Assembly: GCA_964446235.1 (NCBI GenBank)
Contig: CAYUNW010000004.1
Location: 1-64,000, forward strand
DNA from: CAYUNW01 sp964446235
GTDB lineage: Bacteria > Patescibacteriota > Microgenomatia > 2-02-FULL-39-11
Reading direction: 5' to 3'
Length of the DNA stretch: 64,000 bases
Position numbers and translations under genes: made by a program. Shown piece by piece: positions 45,710-54,063 of the stretch (positions are counted from its first letter, which is position 1; the number at the start of each line of letters is the position of its first letter). The notes beneath the pieces were generated by a model, which was not told the origin of the DNA, did not search any database, and saw nothing but the letters and a program-made list of their open reading frames with translations.

Positions 45710-46237
45710 TCAAGCATTTTTAGCATAAAATAAATATTTATAAGCAGCAATCACCGCATCTTTATATGCACTGCTTCTAGTTATCAGTTTATCTGATATT
45801 AAACCAAAAAAGCCGATCTTTTTGCTTGTGTCTTTTTTTTTATATATCATATCGGTTGCCTCACCCAGTTGATATTTGTTTTTAACCATTTCCATAATTT
45901 TTTCCGGTACTTGTATTTTCAATGTAGCGCTTTTTGAAACATTATTATTTTTATCTATCATGACCACCCATCCACCGGTAAAATATTTACCGGTAATTTT
46001 TGAAATTCCTGCCTCCAAACCTACCGCAATATCCACGTCTGACCGATTAATAGCATCTAAAGCCCGATTATATGCTCCTTGAATACATTCTTTTTCATTC
46101 ATCGGCTGCTTAGATACTAACGAAGGAGAGTTATAAGTAAGTAATTTAAAAGGTTTTCTTTTTAACAGTATTTTAAAAGCATCCTCAACTGCTTTAATCT
46201 TTGATGGGTTTTTTGATCCGACGGCTATAGTCAGCAT
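45710..46237 (-). CDS. yjjX: Inosine/xanthosine triphosphatase (YjjX/DUF84 family)
   Basis: The 175-residue protein shows IAVGSKNPSKIKAVEDAF, PMNEKECIQGAYNRALDAI, AVGLEAGISKITGKYFTGGWVVM and ITRSSAYKDAVIAA, all family motifs. It removes deaminated purine nucleoside triphosphates from the pool. It converges with the bactofilin-like gene across a 66-base gap in which I see nothing. Confidence 0.9.
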   Translation of the reverse strand: MLTIAVGSKNPSKIKAVEDAFKILLKRKPFKLLTYNSPSLVSKQPMNEKECIQGAYNRALDAINRSDVDIAVGLEAGISKITGKYFTGGWVVMIDKNNNVSKSATLKIQVPEKIMEMVKNKYQLGEATDMIYKKKDTSKKIGFFGLISDKLITRSSAYKDAVIAAYKYLFYAKNA

Positions 46238-46245
46238 TTTTCACT

Positions 46246-46515
46246 TTAATGATTTTTAATATCATCTCTACTGTCAATATCTTCAGAATCTATATCCTTT
46301 GTATTTTCATATACATCTTTGAAATCATCTTTAATTTCCTCGATTTCGTTTTCGATTTCAGAAATTTTTCTTTTTAAATATCTGGCAAGTTCTAAAGCTT
46401 TCTTAAATTTAGGAATTCCTTTTTCCAGATCTATCTCATTACTTTCGAATTCCTGTGTAATTTTTTCCAATTCTTTATATGCTTCTGATAGTGACTGTTT
46501 ATTATTCTTCTTCAT
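46246..46515 (-). CDS. xseB: Exodeoxyribonuclease VII small subunit
   Basis: The 89-residue coiled-coil protein has SLSEAYKELEKITQEFESNEIDLEKGIPKFKKALELARYLKRK, the XseB pattern, and then an acidic tail. It overlaps the end of xseA by 14 bases. It forms exonuclease VII with the large subunit. Confidence 0.92.
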   Translation of the reverse strand: MKKNNKQSLSEAYKELEKITQEFESNEIDLEKGIPKFKKALELARYLKRKISEIENEIEEIKDDFKDVYENTKDIDSEDIDSRDDIKNH

Positions 46516-47770
46516 AATTCCCCTTATTTATTTTATAAATTTTTGATAAAGTGGCTCCATGATGGAAAATATTTTGGATATTCTGTCCAATATTTAAATC
46601 AACGGCAGACTTTATTATACGACCATTTTCTGTTTTAACTATAGCAAATCCTCTGGAAAGGATACTTCGATAATCTAGGTTTTGCACTAATCTGTTCAAA
46701 GAATTGATTTTTAATTTTTCTCTTTCTGTGAAATTTAGATAATTATCTCTTATTTGTCTTACGGACAAATTTATAAAAAAGACTATATTATCTACAGTTT
46801 GGCCCATTTTAGTTAAATGTTTTTCTATCCTGTACAGAAATAAATTAAGTCTTTCACTTTGACTGGCAAAATTTACCGATAAACTATTTATCCAACTTTC
46901 AACCTGATATGAAATATGAATTGTATTTTCACTGAGTAAGGATTCAATATTTCTTAACTGAAAATCTATATTTTTTATCATTTCAACTCTATCTCTTGAT
47001 ATTAATTCTGCAACGTTTGAAGGAGTTGAAGCACGAAGATCAGCTGCTAAATCTGCCAAAGTAACATCCTTTTCATGTCCTACTCCACTTACTATGGGAA
47101 TACTACTTGAAAATATTGCACGAGCAACTTTCTCATCATTAAATGCTTTTAAATCTTCCAATGATCCCCCACCCCGAATCAATGCAATTAGATCTAAATT
47201 TTTTCTATATCTATTTAAATAACTAATTGCTCTAACAATCTGTTTCACACTATTTTCCCCCTGCACTGATACCGGATAATAATATATTTTAATTCCACCC
47301 ATCCGATGTTTTAATACTTTGAGAAAATCGTTTTCTGCTTGGGAATTTTTAGCTGTCACTAGTCCGATGTTTTGAGGGTATTGCGGTAAAATTCTTTTCC
47401 TTGTAATTTCAAATAAACCTTCATCTTCAAGTTTTTTCTTTAATTTCTCAAAAGCAATTTTTAAAGCTCCTTCGCCTGCCGGTTCAATTTTGTAAGCATA
47501 AATACTAAATTTGCCAGATCTCCTATAAAGCCTAGGTTCACCAGTAACATATATCTTCATTCCTTCTTCAAAAGAATTATAATTATAGATATTCTCAAGT
47601 ACCCCAAATACTTCAATTGTAGATTCCTTATCTTTGATAGAAATAAAAAGCCATTTGTTTTGACTAATATTTATTTGACTTATTTCACCTTCGACAGTGA
47701 CTTTACCTAAAAGTGAAAAATGCTGATTTATAGCTTCTATAAATTCGCTGACAGAAAAAATGAATTCCAT
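46502..47770 (-). CDS. xseA: Exodeoxyribonuclease VII large subunit
   Basis: The 422-residue protein has an N-terminal OB-fold domain (FSVSEFIEAINQHFSLLGKVTVEGEIS), the catalytic domain with IGLVTAKNSQAENDFL, LIALIRGGGSLEDLKAFNDE, SGVGHEKDVTLADLAADLRASTPSNVAEL, then long coiled coils and the end LSRGFAIVKTENG. It degrades single-stranded DNA in repair. Confidence 0.96.
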   Translation of the reverse strand: MEFIFSVSEFIEAINQHFSLLGKVTVEGEISQINISQNKWLFISIKDKESTIEVFGVLENIYNYNSFEEGMKIYVTGEPRLYRRSGKFSIYAYKIEPAGEGALKIAFEKLKKKLEDEGLFEITRKRILPQYPQNIGLVTAKNSQAENDFLKVLKHRMGGIKIYYYPVSVQGENSVKQIVRAISYLNRYRKNLDLIALIRGGGSLEDLKAFNDEKVARAIFSSSIPIVSGVGHEKDVTLADLAADLRASTPSNVAELISRDRVEMIKNIDFQLRNIESLLSENTIHISYQVESWINSLSVNFASQSERLNLFLYRIEKHLTKMGQTVDNIVFFINLSVRQIRDNYLNFTEREKLKINSLNRLVQNLDYRSILSRGFAIVKTENGRIIKSAVDLNIGQNIQNIFHHGATLSKIYKINKGNYEEE

Positions 47771-47881
47771 AATTAAGAGCTTACTTATTTTACAAATATA
47801 TCATCCTGCTTTCCAGATAATAAAATCTATTAGATTTATTGTAACCATACTGTTACTATATACTTTAGGAGGTAAAATTAT

Positions 47882-48421
47882 ATGAATAGTAAAATATTTT
47901 ATTTTCTTTTAATTATAATAGTATCAAATATAATAACTGTTAAACCAACCTTTGCCTTAAACAACCAAAACGCTCAAAGGATATTCGGTCAAAACGGACA
48001 AAATATAAAAGCTACGATAACTGAAAAAATTGACCAAAATCAGCAGCGTAGAGAAGAAAGACGAGTCAATCTTGCTCGAAAACACGCAGAAAGATTACAA
48101 AACAGATTTAGTATCCATTATAATCATTTAAAAAAGATGGCGGAAAAAATCCAGAACAGGTTAAATATCATATCGTCTAATGGTAAAGATATTTCTTCTG
48201 CTCAAACTACCCTTGAAGAAGCCAAAACGAAAATAGAAGAAGCTAAAATAGTCGGCGATCAAACTGTGAATTTATTCCAAATGATACAAGAAGAAACATG
48301 GGAAGAACAGAAAATAGATTTAGATCAAGCTAAGGAAAAAACAGTTGAAACAAGAAGGTTGTTTGTTGACGCTTTAAAATTATTAAAACAAACTGTTATT
48401 TTGGCACGATCTATAAATTAA
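47882..48421 (+). CDS. Secreted coiled-coil protein, unknown
   Basis: The 179-residue protein has a signal peptide (about 1-26, ...TVKPTFA) and then an almost entirely helical, charged, Gln-rich chain with heptad-like stretches (about 50-175). It resembles the many small secreted helical proteins of CPR genomes. No family firmly recognised. A strong Shine-Dalgarno site (aggaggta) precedes it; the next gene, also envelope-bound, follows 55 bases after its stop. Confidence 0.6.
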   Translation: MNSKIFYFLLIIIVSNIITVKPTFALNNQNAQRIFGQNGQNIKATITEKIDQNQQRREERRVNLARKHAERLQNRFSIHYNHLKKMAEKIQNRLNIISSNGKDISSAQTTLEEAKTKIEEAKIVGDQTVNLFQMIQEETWEEQKIDLDQAKEKTVETRRLFVDALKLLKQTVILARSIN

Positions 48422-48476
48422 TTTAATATTATAAGCTTTTTCAGGTTTATTTTATTATAAGTTGGAGGTGAAATTG

Positions 48477-48740
48477 ATGAAAAACAAAGGTGGATTATTA
48501 ATATTTATAATAATTTTAATTCTAGCAATTATCGCTGTGGTCATAACACGATTACAAAAACCACTGCCCATACCAGTAGAAACAAATCAAATTGAAATGG
48601 AAAACAACGCTAATAATTCGGAAGAAGATAAATCAATTCCTGAAAATATGGAAATTTCAAATAATGACTCATTGGATACAATAGAAAAAGAACTCAATCA
48701 AATTTCTATACCAGAAGAAGACTTTACAGATATGGAGTAG
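48477..48740 (+). CDS. Small single-pass membrane protein with acidic outer tail
   Basis: I start it at the ATG at 48477 (87 residues), 5 bases after ggaggtga; a TTG at 48462 lies before that site. A membrane helix spans about 6-24, followed by a strongly acidic, Asn/Glu-rich tail. Unknown function. It lies just before the promoter of the kinase gene. Confidence 0.6.
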   Translation: MKNKGGLLIFIIILILAIIAVVITRLQKPLPIPVETNQIEMENNANNSEEDKSIPENMEISNNDSLDTIEKELNQISIPEEDFTDME

Positions 48741-48769
48741 TTGACATTAAAACGTTCAATTCTTATTCT
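48741..48769 (+). promoter_or_regulatory. Promoter of the phosphoribulokinase-like gene
   Basis: TTGACA (48741-48746), a 17-base spacer and TATTCT (48764-48769). The transcript would have a leader of about 25 bases with no Shine-Dalgarno site. Confidence 0.65.
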
Positions 48770-48801
48770 GTTTATATCAGATAATTTTTGATTATAAAAT
48801 T

Positions 48802-49788
48802 ATGCAAGACTTTTTATCTAAACTCCAAAATAAGAAAGTTCCATTCATTATGGCTATCGCTGGAGACAGCGGAAGTGGAAAAACAACTTATTCTTCAGGA
48901 ATTACCAAATTATTCGGTCATGACTTAGTTAAAACAATAACTATGGATGGTTACCATAAAGAAAATAGAAAACAAAGAGAAATATCAAAAAAATTACCGC
49001 TTGATCCTCTTTCAAATAATTTGGACTTATTCAAAACTCACCTTTCCCAACTGAAAAAAGGTGAAGTAATCAATTTACCGATTTATAATCATCATAGCGG
49101 CGACTTTGAAAAACCTGTCGAATTCAAACCTACTCCGATAATTATCATCGAGGGTCTGCATAGCCTATATCCTGAATTTCTTGAATACATAGATTTTTCC
49201 ATATACGTGGATCCGGATCGGGATATCAAATGGGAATGGAAATATGAAAGAGATGTCAATATTCGTCATCATGACGAAAAACCTCTTATAGAAGAAATGC
49301 TTGCTCGTGAAGCGGCTTATAAAAGATGGATAGATTTCCAAAAAACAAATGCGAATGTTGTTATAAAAATATCCCAAAGCCGAATTAGACAATTAGCCAA
49401 ATATGAATTTATCGGACAACTTCCGAAACATACATATTATGTAACAATGATATTGGATCAGGCAAAAATAACCTTACAACCTTTCACCTTATCTTTTGAT
49501 ATATCTCTTAAAGCAGATGAAAGCAATTTGCCTTTTAGTATTGCCTGCGTACCCAGTATATATTGGGGTAGAAACACGACCGTAATCCATATAGACGGAT
49601 TAATTCCTCAAAAAACCGTCTGTGAATTTGAAAATAATATTAAAAAGACAGTTGGTGTAAATCCAGACACTGCATTTTCTCAAAATCCTGAATGTTTTGG
49701 AGATATGAACAATAAATATAACGGAACACAACTGGCACAAATTATTATCCTTTACAGATTCTTAGAACAATTACAACACAACATCTGA
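48802..49788 (+). CDS. Phosphoribulokinase-like kinase (archaeal PRK / uridine kinase family)
   Basis: The 328-residue P-loop kinase has Walker A GDSGSGKT at 21-28 and TMDGYHKENRKQREISKKLP at about 47-66. LDPLSNNLDLFKTHLSQLKKGE, IIIIEGLHSLYPEF, IYVDPDRDIKWEWKYERDV and YKRWIDFQKTNANVVIKI follow in order. This order and spacing resemble the phosphoribulokinases of methanogenic archaea more than plain uridine kinases, and the C-terminal extension beyond residue 200 also fits PRK. It would make ribulose-1,5-bisphosphate from ribulose-5-phosphate. The RuBisCO gene ends 3 bases away on the opposite strand. Uridine kinase activity remains an alternative. Confidence 0.78.
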   Translation: MQDFLSKLQNKKVPFIMAIAGDSGSGKTTYSSGITKLFGHDLVKTITMDGYHKENRKQREISKKLPLDPLSNNLDLFKTHLSQLKKGEVINLPIYNHHSGDFEKPVEFKPTPIIIIEGLHSLYPEFLEYIDFSIYVDPDRDIKWEWKYERDVNIRHHDEKPLIEEMLAREAAYKRWIDFQKTNANVVIKISQSRIRQLAKYEFIGQLPKHTYYVTMILDQAKITLQPFTLSFDISLKADESNLPFSIACVPSIYWGRNTTVIHIDGLIPQKTVCEFENNIKKTVGVNPDTAFSQNPECFGDMNNKYNGTQLAQIIILYRFLEQLQHNI

Positions 49789-49791
49789 ATA

Positions 49792-51042
49792 TTATTTATC
49801 ATTCCCCCATTTTTCCAAAGCTTTAGCTAAATTTTGATCATTTTTGGAATAATCTTCTAGCGTTTTTCCATCCATTGTTGCTTTCATGGCAGAAGCCACC
49901 GCTTGCGCACCCTTTAATGAACCGTCAGGATGCCCATGAATACCTCCACCGAAATTAAACAACATATCCTTACCTAATATATTGTATAAATCCGGTATAA
50001 GACCTGGATATAAACCTCCAGAGGCAACAGGTAAGACTGTTTTAAGACCATACCATTCCGATCGTAAGAAATTATTCATATTCTGAACCTCTTCTTTACC
50101 CCCTTCCATTTTTCCGACTACAGTACCAGTATGTAAAGAATCAACTCCTGCAAGTCTTGATAATTTTGCGATAAAAAGCATAGTCATTCCATACTGCTTG
50201 GATCTGGTAAATGCTGCATGCATAGCCCGATGAGCATGTATCATTTTATGGTAGTTCTTATTTCGTATACCTTGAACAGCAGCAAATCCTGCTGTTAAAA
50301 CATCTATCATATGGCAATTTCCGCCATTTTGCACTACTGCGTCTGCTCTATTTACCATTTCTTCATAAGACGCTGTGATATTGAATGCATAAATTTTTTC
50401 ACCACCTTTACCTAAGTACCCTTTTTCTTTCATTCTCCTTGTCATTTCCGTCACTCTTTCATAAAACGGATTGAAATCCTGGCTGGTCAGATTTTCGTCG
50501 TCTTTGACTAAATCCAAACCCCCATCATATACCGCCATTGCTGCATCGCTATGATCATTTGTGGACAATCCAAGCTTAGGTTTGATAATCGAACCCATCA
50601 ATGGTCTATTACTAATACCGGTTATTTCTCTTATACCATCTATTCCCAATGCCGGACCGGGAAATGAAACAACATACTTTTCCGGAAATTCTATATCAAT
50701 TATTCGAAGAGTTGCTACTTCAGCTAAACCAAATATATTTCCGGCAATTGATGATAATAATTGTGGTATGCTGCCGGGTTCGAAAAGTTCTAATGTATAT
50801 GCTACCTTCAATAAACCACTCGATTCATCCATTTCAATGACTCTACCGTGTAAATGATCCCACAATGTCTTCTCGTTTAATCCGATATCTGTCCATGTCC
50901 CTACGGACGATTCTGCCGCAACGCCTCCGGCTGTCCTATCAAAAGGCTGACCTTCTGATTTTAGTTGAAAAGTTACCGTTATATAATCTTCTTTATTTAT
51001 ATTTTCACCTATTGATAAATAATTTTTATATGGATTACTCAT
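49792..51042 (-). CDS. rbcL: RuBisCO large chain, archaeal form III-like
   Basis: The 416-residue protein carboxylates ribulose-1,5-bisphosphate to two 3-phosphoglycerates. All key residues are present: Lys154 and Lys156 in SIIKPKLGL, the carbamylated Lys180 with Asp182 and Glu183 in LVKDDENL, His269 and His271 in HAHRAMH, loop-6 Lys311 in GTVVGKMEGG, Ser341 in ASGG, and the FGGG phosphate site. KDDENLTS is the form III style; form II and II/III proteins usually have a KNDEPQ-type segment, so I favour form III. No small subunit is expected. It follows R15P isomerase by 10 bases in one operon. Confidence 0.96.
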   Translation of the reverse strand: MSNPYKNYLSIGENINKEDYITVTFQLKSEGQPFDRTAGGVAAESSVGTWTDIGLNEKTLWDHLHGRVIEMDESSGLLKVAYTLELFEPGSIPQLLSSIAGNIFGLAEVATLRIIDIEFPEKYVVSFPGPALGIDGIREITGISNRPLMGSIIKPKLGLSTNDHSDAAMAVYDGGLDLVKDDENLTSQDFNPFYERVTEMTRRMKEKGYLGKGGEKIYAFNITASYEEMVNRADAVVQNGGNCHMIDVLTAGFAAVQGIRNKNYHKMIHAHRAMHAAFTRSKQYGMTMLFIAKLSRLAGVDSLHTGTVVGKMEGGKEEVQNMNNFLRSEWYGLKTVLPVASGGLYPGLIPDLYNILGKDMLFNFGGGIHGHPDGSLKGAQAVASAMKATMDGKTLEDYSKNDQNLAKALEKWGNDK

Positions 51043-51052
51043 AATTATTTTT

Positions 51053-51952
51053 TTAAATTTTAATAAAATTATAATTTAATAAAGCTTTTTGTTTAACCTG
51101 ATTATTTTCCAATATTCCTTCTTCGCACACTATTTTTATAATTTCAGAATATGAAACGAAGTCAAAAGCCGGACTGTATATTTTAAGTTTAGATGTAGCC
51201 TCTGGCCACACCTCTTCACTTTTTCTTTTTTCTATCAATTCATAAGAAAAATCACGAGGATCATATTTCAACAAAATACTCATTGAATATAAAGGGGTTT
51301 TATACTCTTTACATGCTAAAGCTATTCCCATACTGCCAATTTTATTTACAAAACCAGTTTCTGTTAATAAATCCGCTCCGATAAATACAGCATCGATTTT
51401 ATTATAAACACCGCTTATTATACTGGTTGCCGCATCATCAATTATTAAAGTTACATCTTCAATTCCTCCTTCTAAGAGTTCTTTCACGGTCACTCTACCC
51501 TGAAACAATGGACGCGTTTCAGTAGCAATAACCGAAAATTTCTTTCCTTGTTTTTTTGCTTCTAAAAACATTGAGGTTACCGTTGAAGAATGACAATGAG
51601 TTAGATAGCAACCGCCATCTTTTATCATAGACATGCCAACTTTTGACATTCTCATTTTTGCAGATGCTATAAAATTTTTATATTCTTCAATTTTTTTCAC
51701 ATATTCGCCTCTTGAATGTAAATTGGAATTAAAAACATATCTTACGGCGTTCTGAGCTAGAGGCTCTGTTGGTCTTGCATATGCTAAATCATCGGCAATA
51801 TCTTTCAATTTTTTATGAAGCTGATCCAAAGAAAGATTTTCAAACATCTTCAAACCTTCAATCACTCCATCCAAAGTAGCTAAAGCCACATTTGTAGCGC
51901 CTTGAATTCTTAATTGAATTATGTCTTCTTTAAGTTGTTTAATTCTGTCCAT
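51053..51952 (-). CDS. Ribose-1,5-bisphosphate isomerase (eIF2B-like family)
   Basis: The 299-residue protein converts ribose-1,5-bisphosphate to ribulose-1,5-bisphosphate for RuBisCO. Family hallmarks are LAYARPTEPLAQNAVRY (around 57-72), THCHSSTV with catalytic Cys120, IATETRPLFQGR (145-148 ETRP) and AVFIGADLLTETG with Asp194. It differs from methylthioribose-phosphate isomerase by context: it directly precedes the RuBisCO gene, and an AMP phosphorylase lies in the same window. Confidence 0.92.
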   Translation of the reverse strand: MDRIKQLKEDIIQLRIQGATNVALATLDGVIEGLKMFENLSLDQLHKKLKDIADDLAYARPTEPLAQNAVRYVFNSNLHSRGEYVKKIEEYKNFIASAKMRMSKVGMSMIKDGGCYLTHCHSSTVTSMFLEAKKQGKKFSVIATETRPLFQGRVTVKELLEGGIEDVTLIIDDAATSIISGVYNKIDAVFIGADLLTETGFVNKIGSMGIALACKEYKTPLYSMSILLKYDPRDFSYELIEKRKSEEVWPEATSKLKIYSPAFDFVSYSEIIKIVCEEGILENNQVKQKALLNYNFIKI

Positions 51953-51961
51953 GATTAAAAT

Positions 51962-51970
51962 ATTTTATCA
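51962..51970 (-). promoter_or_regulatory. Extended -10 of the R15P isomerase-RuBisCO operon
   Basis: TGA-TAAAAT on the minus strand, 9 bases before the ATG. No good -35 box and no Shine-Dalgarno site are visible. Confidence 0.5.
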
Positions 51971-51995
51971 TGTCTTTGTCATAAAAAAATAATCA

Positions 51996-52436
51996 TCAAA
52001 TCCATTGCCTGACTTTTTTCTTATAATTTTTATACTCATTGAATATATCTTCCATTGTCTTTTCTTCTTGCGGTACAAATATAAAATTCATTGTTAAAAA
52101 GAAAATAATGCTTCCTGAAAAAGAAGCAAGCGAACCTAAGACAAAGCCAAGTCCTACCAGCATCAAAGTCATACCTAAATACATTGGATGTCTGGAAAAA
52201 CGGAATGGTCCAGTTTTTATAAGTACTTTTGGTTGTTTATCCGGTCTTACCGAAGTATGATATTCCTTAAAAATAAAATCAGCCCAAATATTTAATAATA
52301 TTCCGATAAATATAAAAATCAGTCCAATAAATTTATAAGGTCCAGAAATTATTTGATCTACAGGATAAAAAAAATGCAAAAGTATAGATAATACAATATT
52401 TAATGATAAATGGGTTGTTGGAAATAATTTATTCAT
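51996..52436 (-). CDS. Isoprenylcysteine carboxyl methyltransferase-like membrane protein
   Basis: The 146-residue protein has four membrane helices and the PEMT/ICMT signature GPFRFSRHPMYLGMTLMLVG followed by the PQEEKTMEDIFNEYKNY block, which binds S-adenosylmethionine. Bacterial members methylate unknown, often lipid or small-molecule, substrates. It follows the nuclease-like gene by one base. Confidence 0.85.
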   Translation of the reverse strand: MNKLFPTTHLSLNIVLSILLHFFYPVDQIISGPYKFIGLIFIFIGILLNIWADFIFKEYHTSVRPDKQPKVLIKTGPFRFSRHPMYLGMTLMLVGLGFVLGSLASFSGSIIFFLTMNFIFVPQEEKTMEDIFNEYKNYKKKVRQWI

Positions 52437-52437
52437 C

Positions 52438-53100
52438 CTATTTATAATAATTTTTTACTTGATTAAACCACCCGCAAAATTCACAATCTGTAGAATTTGC
52501 CGGTATATCATTTTCAAGTATTTTAACAGCTTTTTCAATCCTGGATGTTACTTTTTCCGGATAAGCTGTGATCTTTTCTATATGGATAATCATTGGAAAC
52601 CCTTCATGTAGTCTATCGGATAAATCCGGATAGAAAAAAATTAAATAGCCGAATTTTTTTGTGGATTTTTTGTTTTTTTCAAGCAGAAAAACATATTCAT
52701 CTATCTGATTTTGATACGCATCAAGCACCGGTTTAGTTCTGGGATCCGAAGAAGAGGTTTTGAAATCAACTGGAATATAATCTCCATCACCATCAACAAT
52801 ACATTCATCTAGTTTTCCTAAAAAACCATATTTATCGTTGAATTGATAAAAATATTTCTCTTTAAAAGGACTTTCCAGATAACCGTTTATTTTATTCTTT
52901 ATAACTCCGGGTAACTCTCCTTTATTACGGTAAAAATCAAAATATTTTTTTATAACAATGTCAAATCTATTGGCAAGCCGTGATTGAATTCCCTCAGGTA
53001 ATTTAATTTTTTGTTTATATGAAAGCCAAAAACATCTTTGACATCTGTTAATACTCTCAATTGCTGTATGAGAAAGCCAAATTAGTTTATTTTGAATCAT
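52438..53100 (-). CDS. PD-(D/E)XK nuclease-family protein (RecB/Cas4-like)
   Basis: The 220-residue protein has INRCQRCFWLSYKQ near the start, then the catalytic region GKLDECIVDGDGDYIPVDFKTSS with Asp-Lys, and a C-terminal CEFCGW. The Cys residues at both ends resemble the iron-sulfur staple of Cas4/AddB nucleases, but one of the four usual cysteines is not evident. It is a likely DNA nuclease; there are no cas genes nearby. Confidence 0.75.
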   Translation of the reverse strand: MIQNKLIWLSHTAIESINRCQRCFWLSYKQKIKLPEGIQSRLANRFDIVIKKYFDFYRNKGELPGVIKNKINGYLESPFKEKYFYQFNDKYGFLGKLDECIVDGDGDYIPVDFKTSSSDPRTKPVLDAYQNQIDEYVFLLEKNKKSTKKFGYLIFFYPDLSDRLHEGFPMIIHIEKITAYPEKVTSRIEKAVKILENDIPANSTDCEFCGWFNQVKNYYK

Positions 53101-53185
53101 TTAATCATTATAACTTAAATTGAGTTTCACGGAAAAAATTTTTGGTTTTTCAAGAAGTATTGTCCAGTAAAAAAAGCTGTACTTT

Positions 53186-53434
53186 TTATAAAAACTTGGA
53201 AGTCTTTTTTAATTTTCGGTTTTTGAAAGCATTTTTTTTACGTTTGTCTGAAGCGATTTTTATCAGGGCAATTTTATCTTTTTTTTGTTTTAACATTTCC
53301 TCAACTATCTTTTGACACTCTTTATCAGGACAAACAGTTTCAGTATAAGTAACTTTTGAATTATTTACGCTTTCGGTCCAACTTTTTTTCTCTATCCTGA
53401 CCCTACCGCAACGGATACATTTTGTATTTTCCAT
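53186..53434 (-). CDS. Small CxxC protein, unknown
   Basis: The 82-residue protein has TKCIRCGRVRI and a second pair in CPDKECQ, so a zinc-binding ribbon is likely, followed by a lysine-rich basic tail. It may bind nucleic acid. It lies 12 bases after the RRM gene and is likely co-transcribed. Confidence 0.62.
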   Translation of the reverse strand: MENTKCIRCGRVRIEKKSWTESVNNSKVTYTETVCPDKECQKIVEEMLKQKKDKIALIKIASDKRKKNAFKNRKLKKTSKFL

Positions 53435-53446
53435 AGAAATATTAGA

Positions 53447-53782
53447 TTAATATCTATTTTGTCTACCGCCACCCCCAAAACCTCTTTGGCCTCCGCGACT
53501 AAACCTACCACCGCCTCTTCCGTTTGAAAAAGTAGGTTTGGGTAAAGCTTCCTTAACGACGATTTTTCTACCTTCCAATTCGGTACCGTTCAATTTCTCA
53601 ATAGCTTTCAAAGCCTCTTCATCAGTCGTCATTTCCACAAATCCAAAACCCCTGCTTCTACCACTGTCTCTGTCTTTTATGACATTGGCTGATACAACTT
53701 GACCGAATTGAACAAACAATTGTCCTAAATCGTCATCAGTAACTGAAAAAGGGAGGCTCCCTACAAAAATATTTTTTGCCAT
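53447..53782 (-). CDS. RRM-domain RNA-binding protein with RGG tail
   Basis: The 111-residue protein has one RRM (about 3-80) with RNP2 IFVGSL and RNP1 RGFGFVEM, then a Gly/Arg-rich tail (about 88-111). Similar small glycine-rich RNA-binding proteins are known in cyanobacteria and other bacteria, some cold-induced. It probably acts as an RNA chaperone. Its leader can fold into two adjacent hairpins, the nearer one covering the Shine-Dalgarno site. Confidence 0.93.
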   Translation of the reverse strand: MAKNIFVGSLPFSVTDDDLGQLFVQFGQVVSANVIKDRDSGRSRGFGFVEMTTDEEALKAIEKLNGTELEGRKIVVKEALPKPTFSNGRGGGRFSRGGQRGFGGGGRQNRY

Positions 53783-53788
53783 TTTTAA

Positions 53789-53824
53789 ATCTCCTTTTAG
53801 GAAATCTTTCTTATATAAAGAAAG
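53789..53824 (-). promoter_or_regulatory. Two hairpins in the RRM gene leader, one hiding the ribosome-binding site
   Basis: On the minus strand, ATTTCCT-AAA-AGGAGAT (53805-53789; 7 pairs including one G-T) contains the AGGAG that lies 8 bases before the ATG. Directly upstream, CTTTCTT-TATAT-AAGAAAG (53824-53806) forms a second 7-bp stem. The pair could switch translation with temperature or by binding of the RRM protein itself. Confidence 0.5.
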
Positions 53825-53880
53825 GAATATTAATTAATATTAGCAAATGAATCTGTTTAAATTAATTGAAGATTATTTAT

Positions 53881-54063
53881 ATGATTCCGGCAGATGAATT
53901 TAAACAAATTTATTACTATAAATCGGAATTACAGCTCTCATTATACCATAAATTTGTATTAACTTGCAGTATTTCAAGTTATCGATATCAAAATTATAAA
54001 ACTCTTAAAGTTGTTGGTTTTATAAAAAGCAAAAATTTGAATATTAAAACTTATAATATATAA
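53881..54063 (+). CDS. Doubtful small reading frame
   Basis: This 60-codon frame starts at an ATG in the 268-base gap between the RRM and nuclease genes. There is no Shine-Dalgarno site, no recognisable motif, and a Tyr/Lys/Ile-rich composition expected of AT-rich noncoding DNA. The end overlaps the nuclease gene by 13 bases. Otherwise I see only A/T-rich DNA in the gap. Confidence 0.2.
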   Translation: MIPADEFKQIYYYKSELQLSLYHKFVLTCSISSYRYQNYKTLKVVGFIKSKNLNIKTYNI

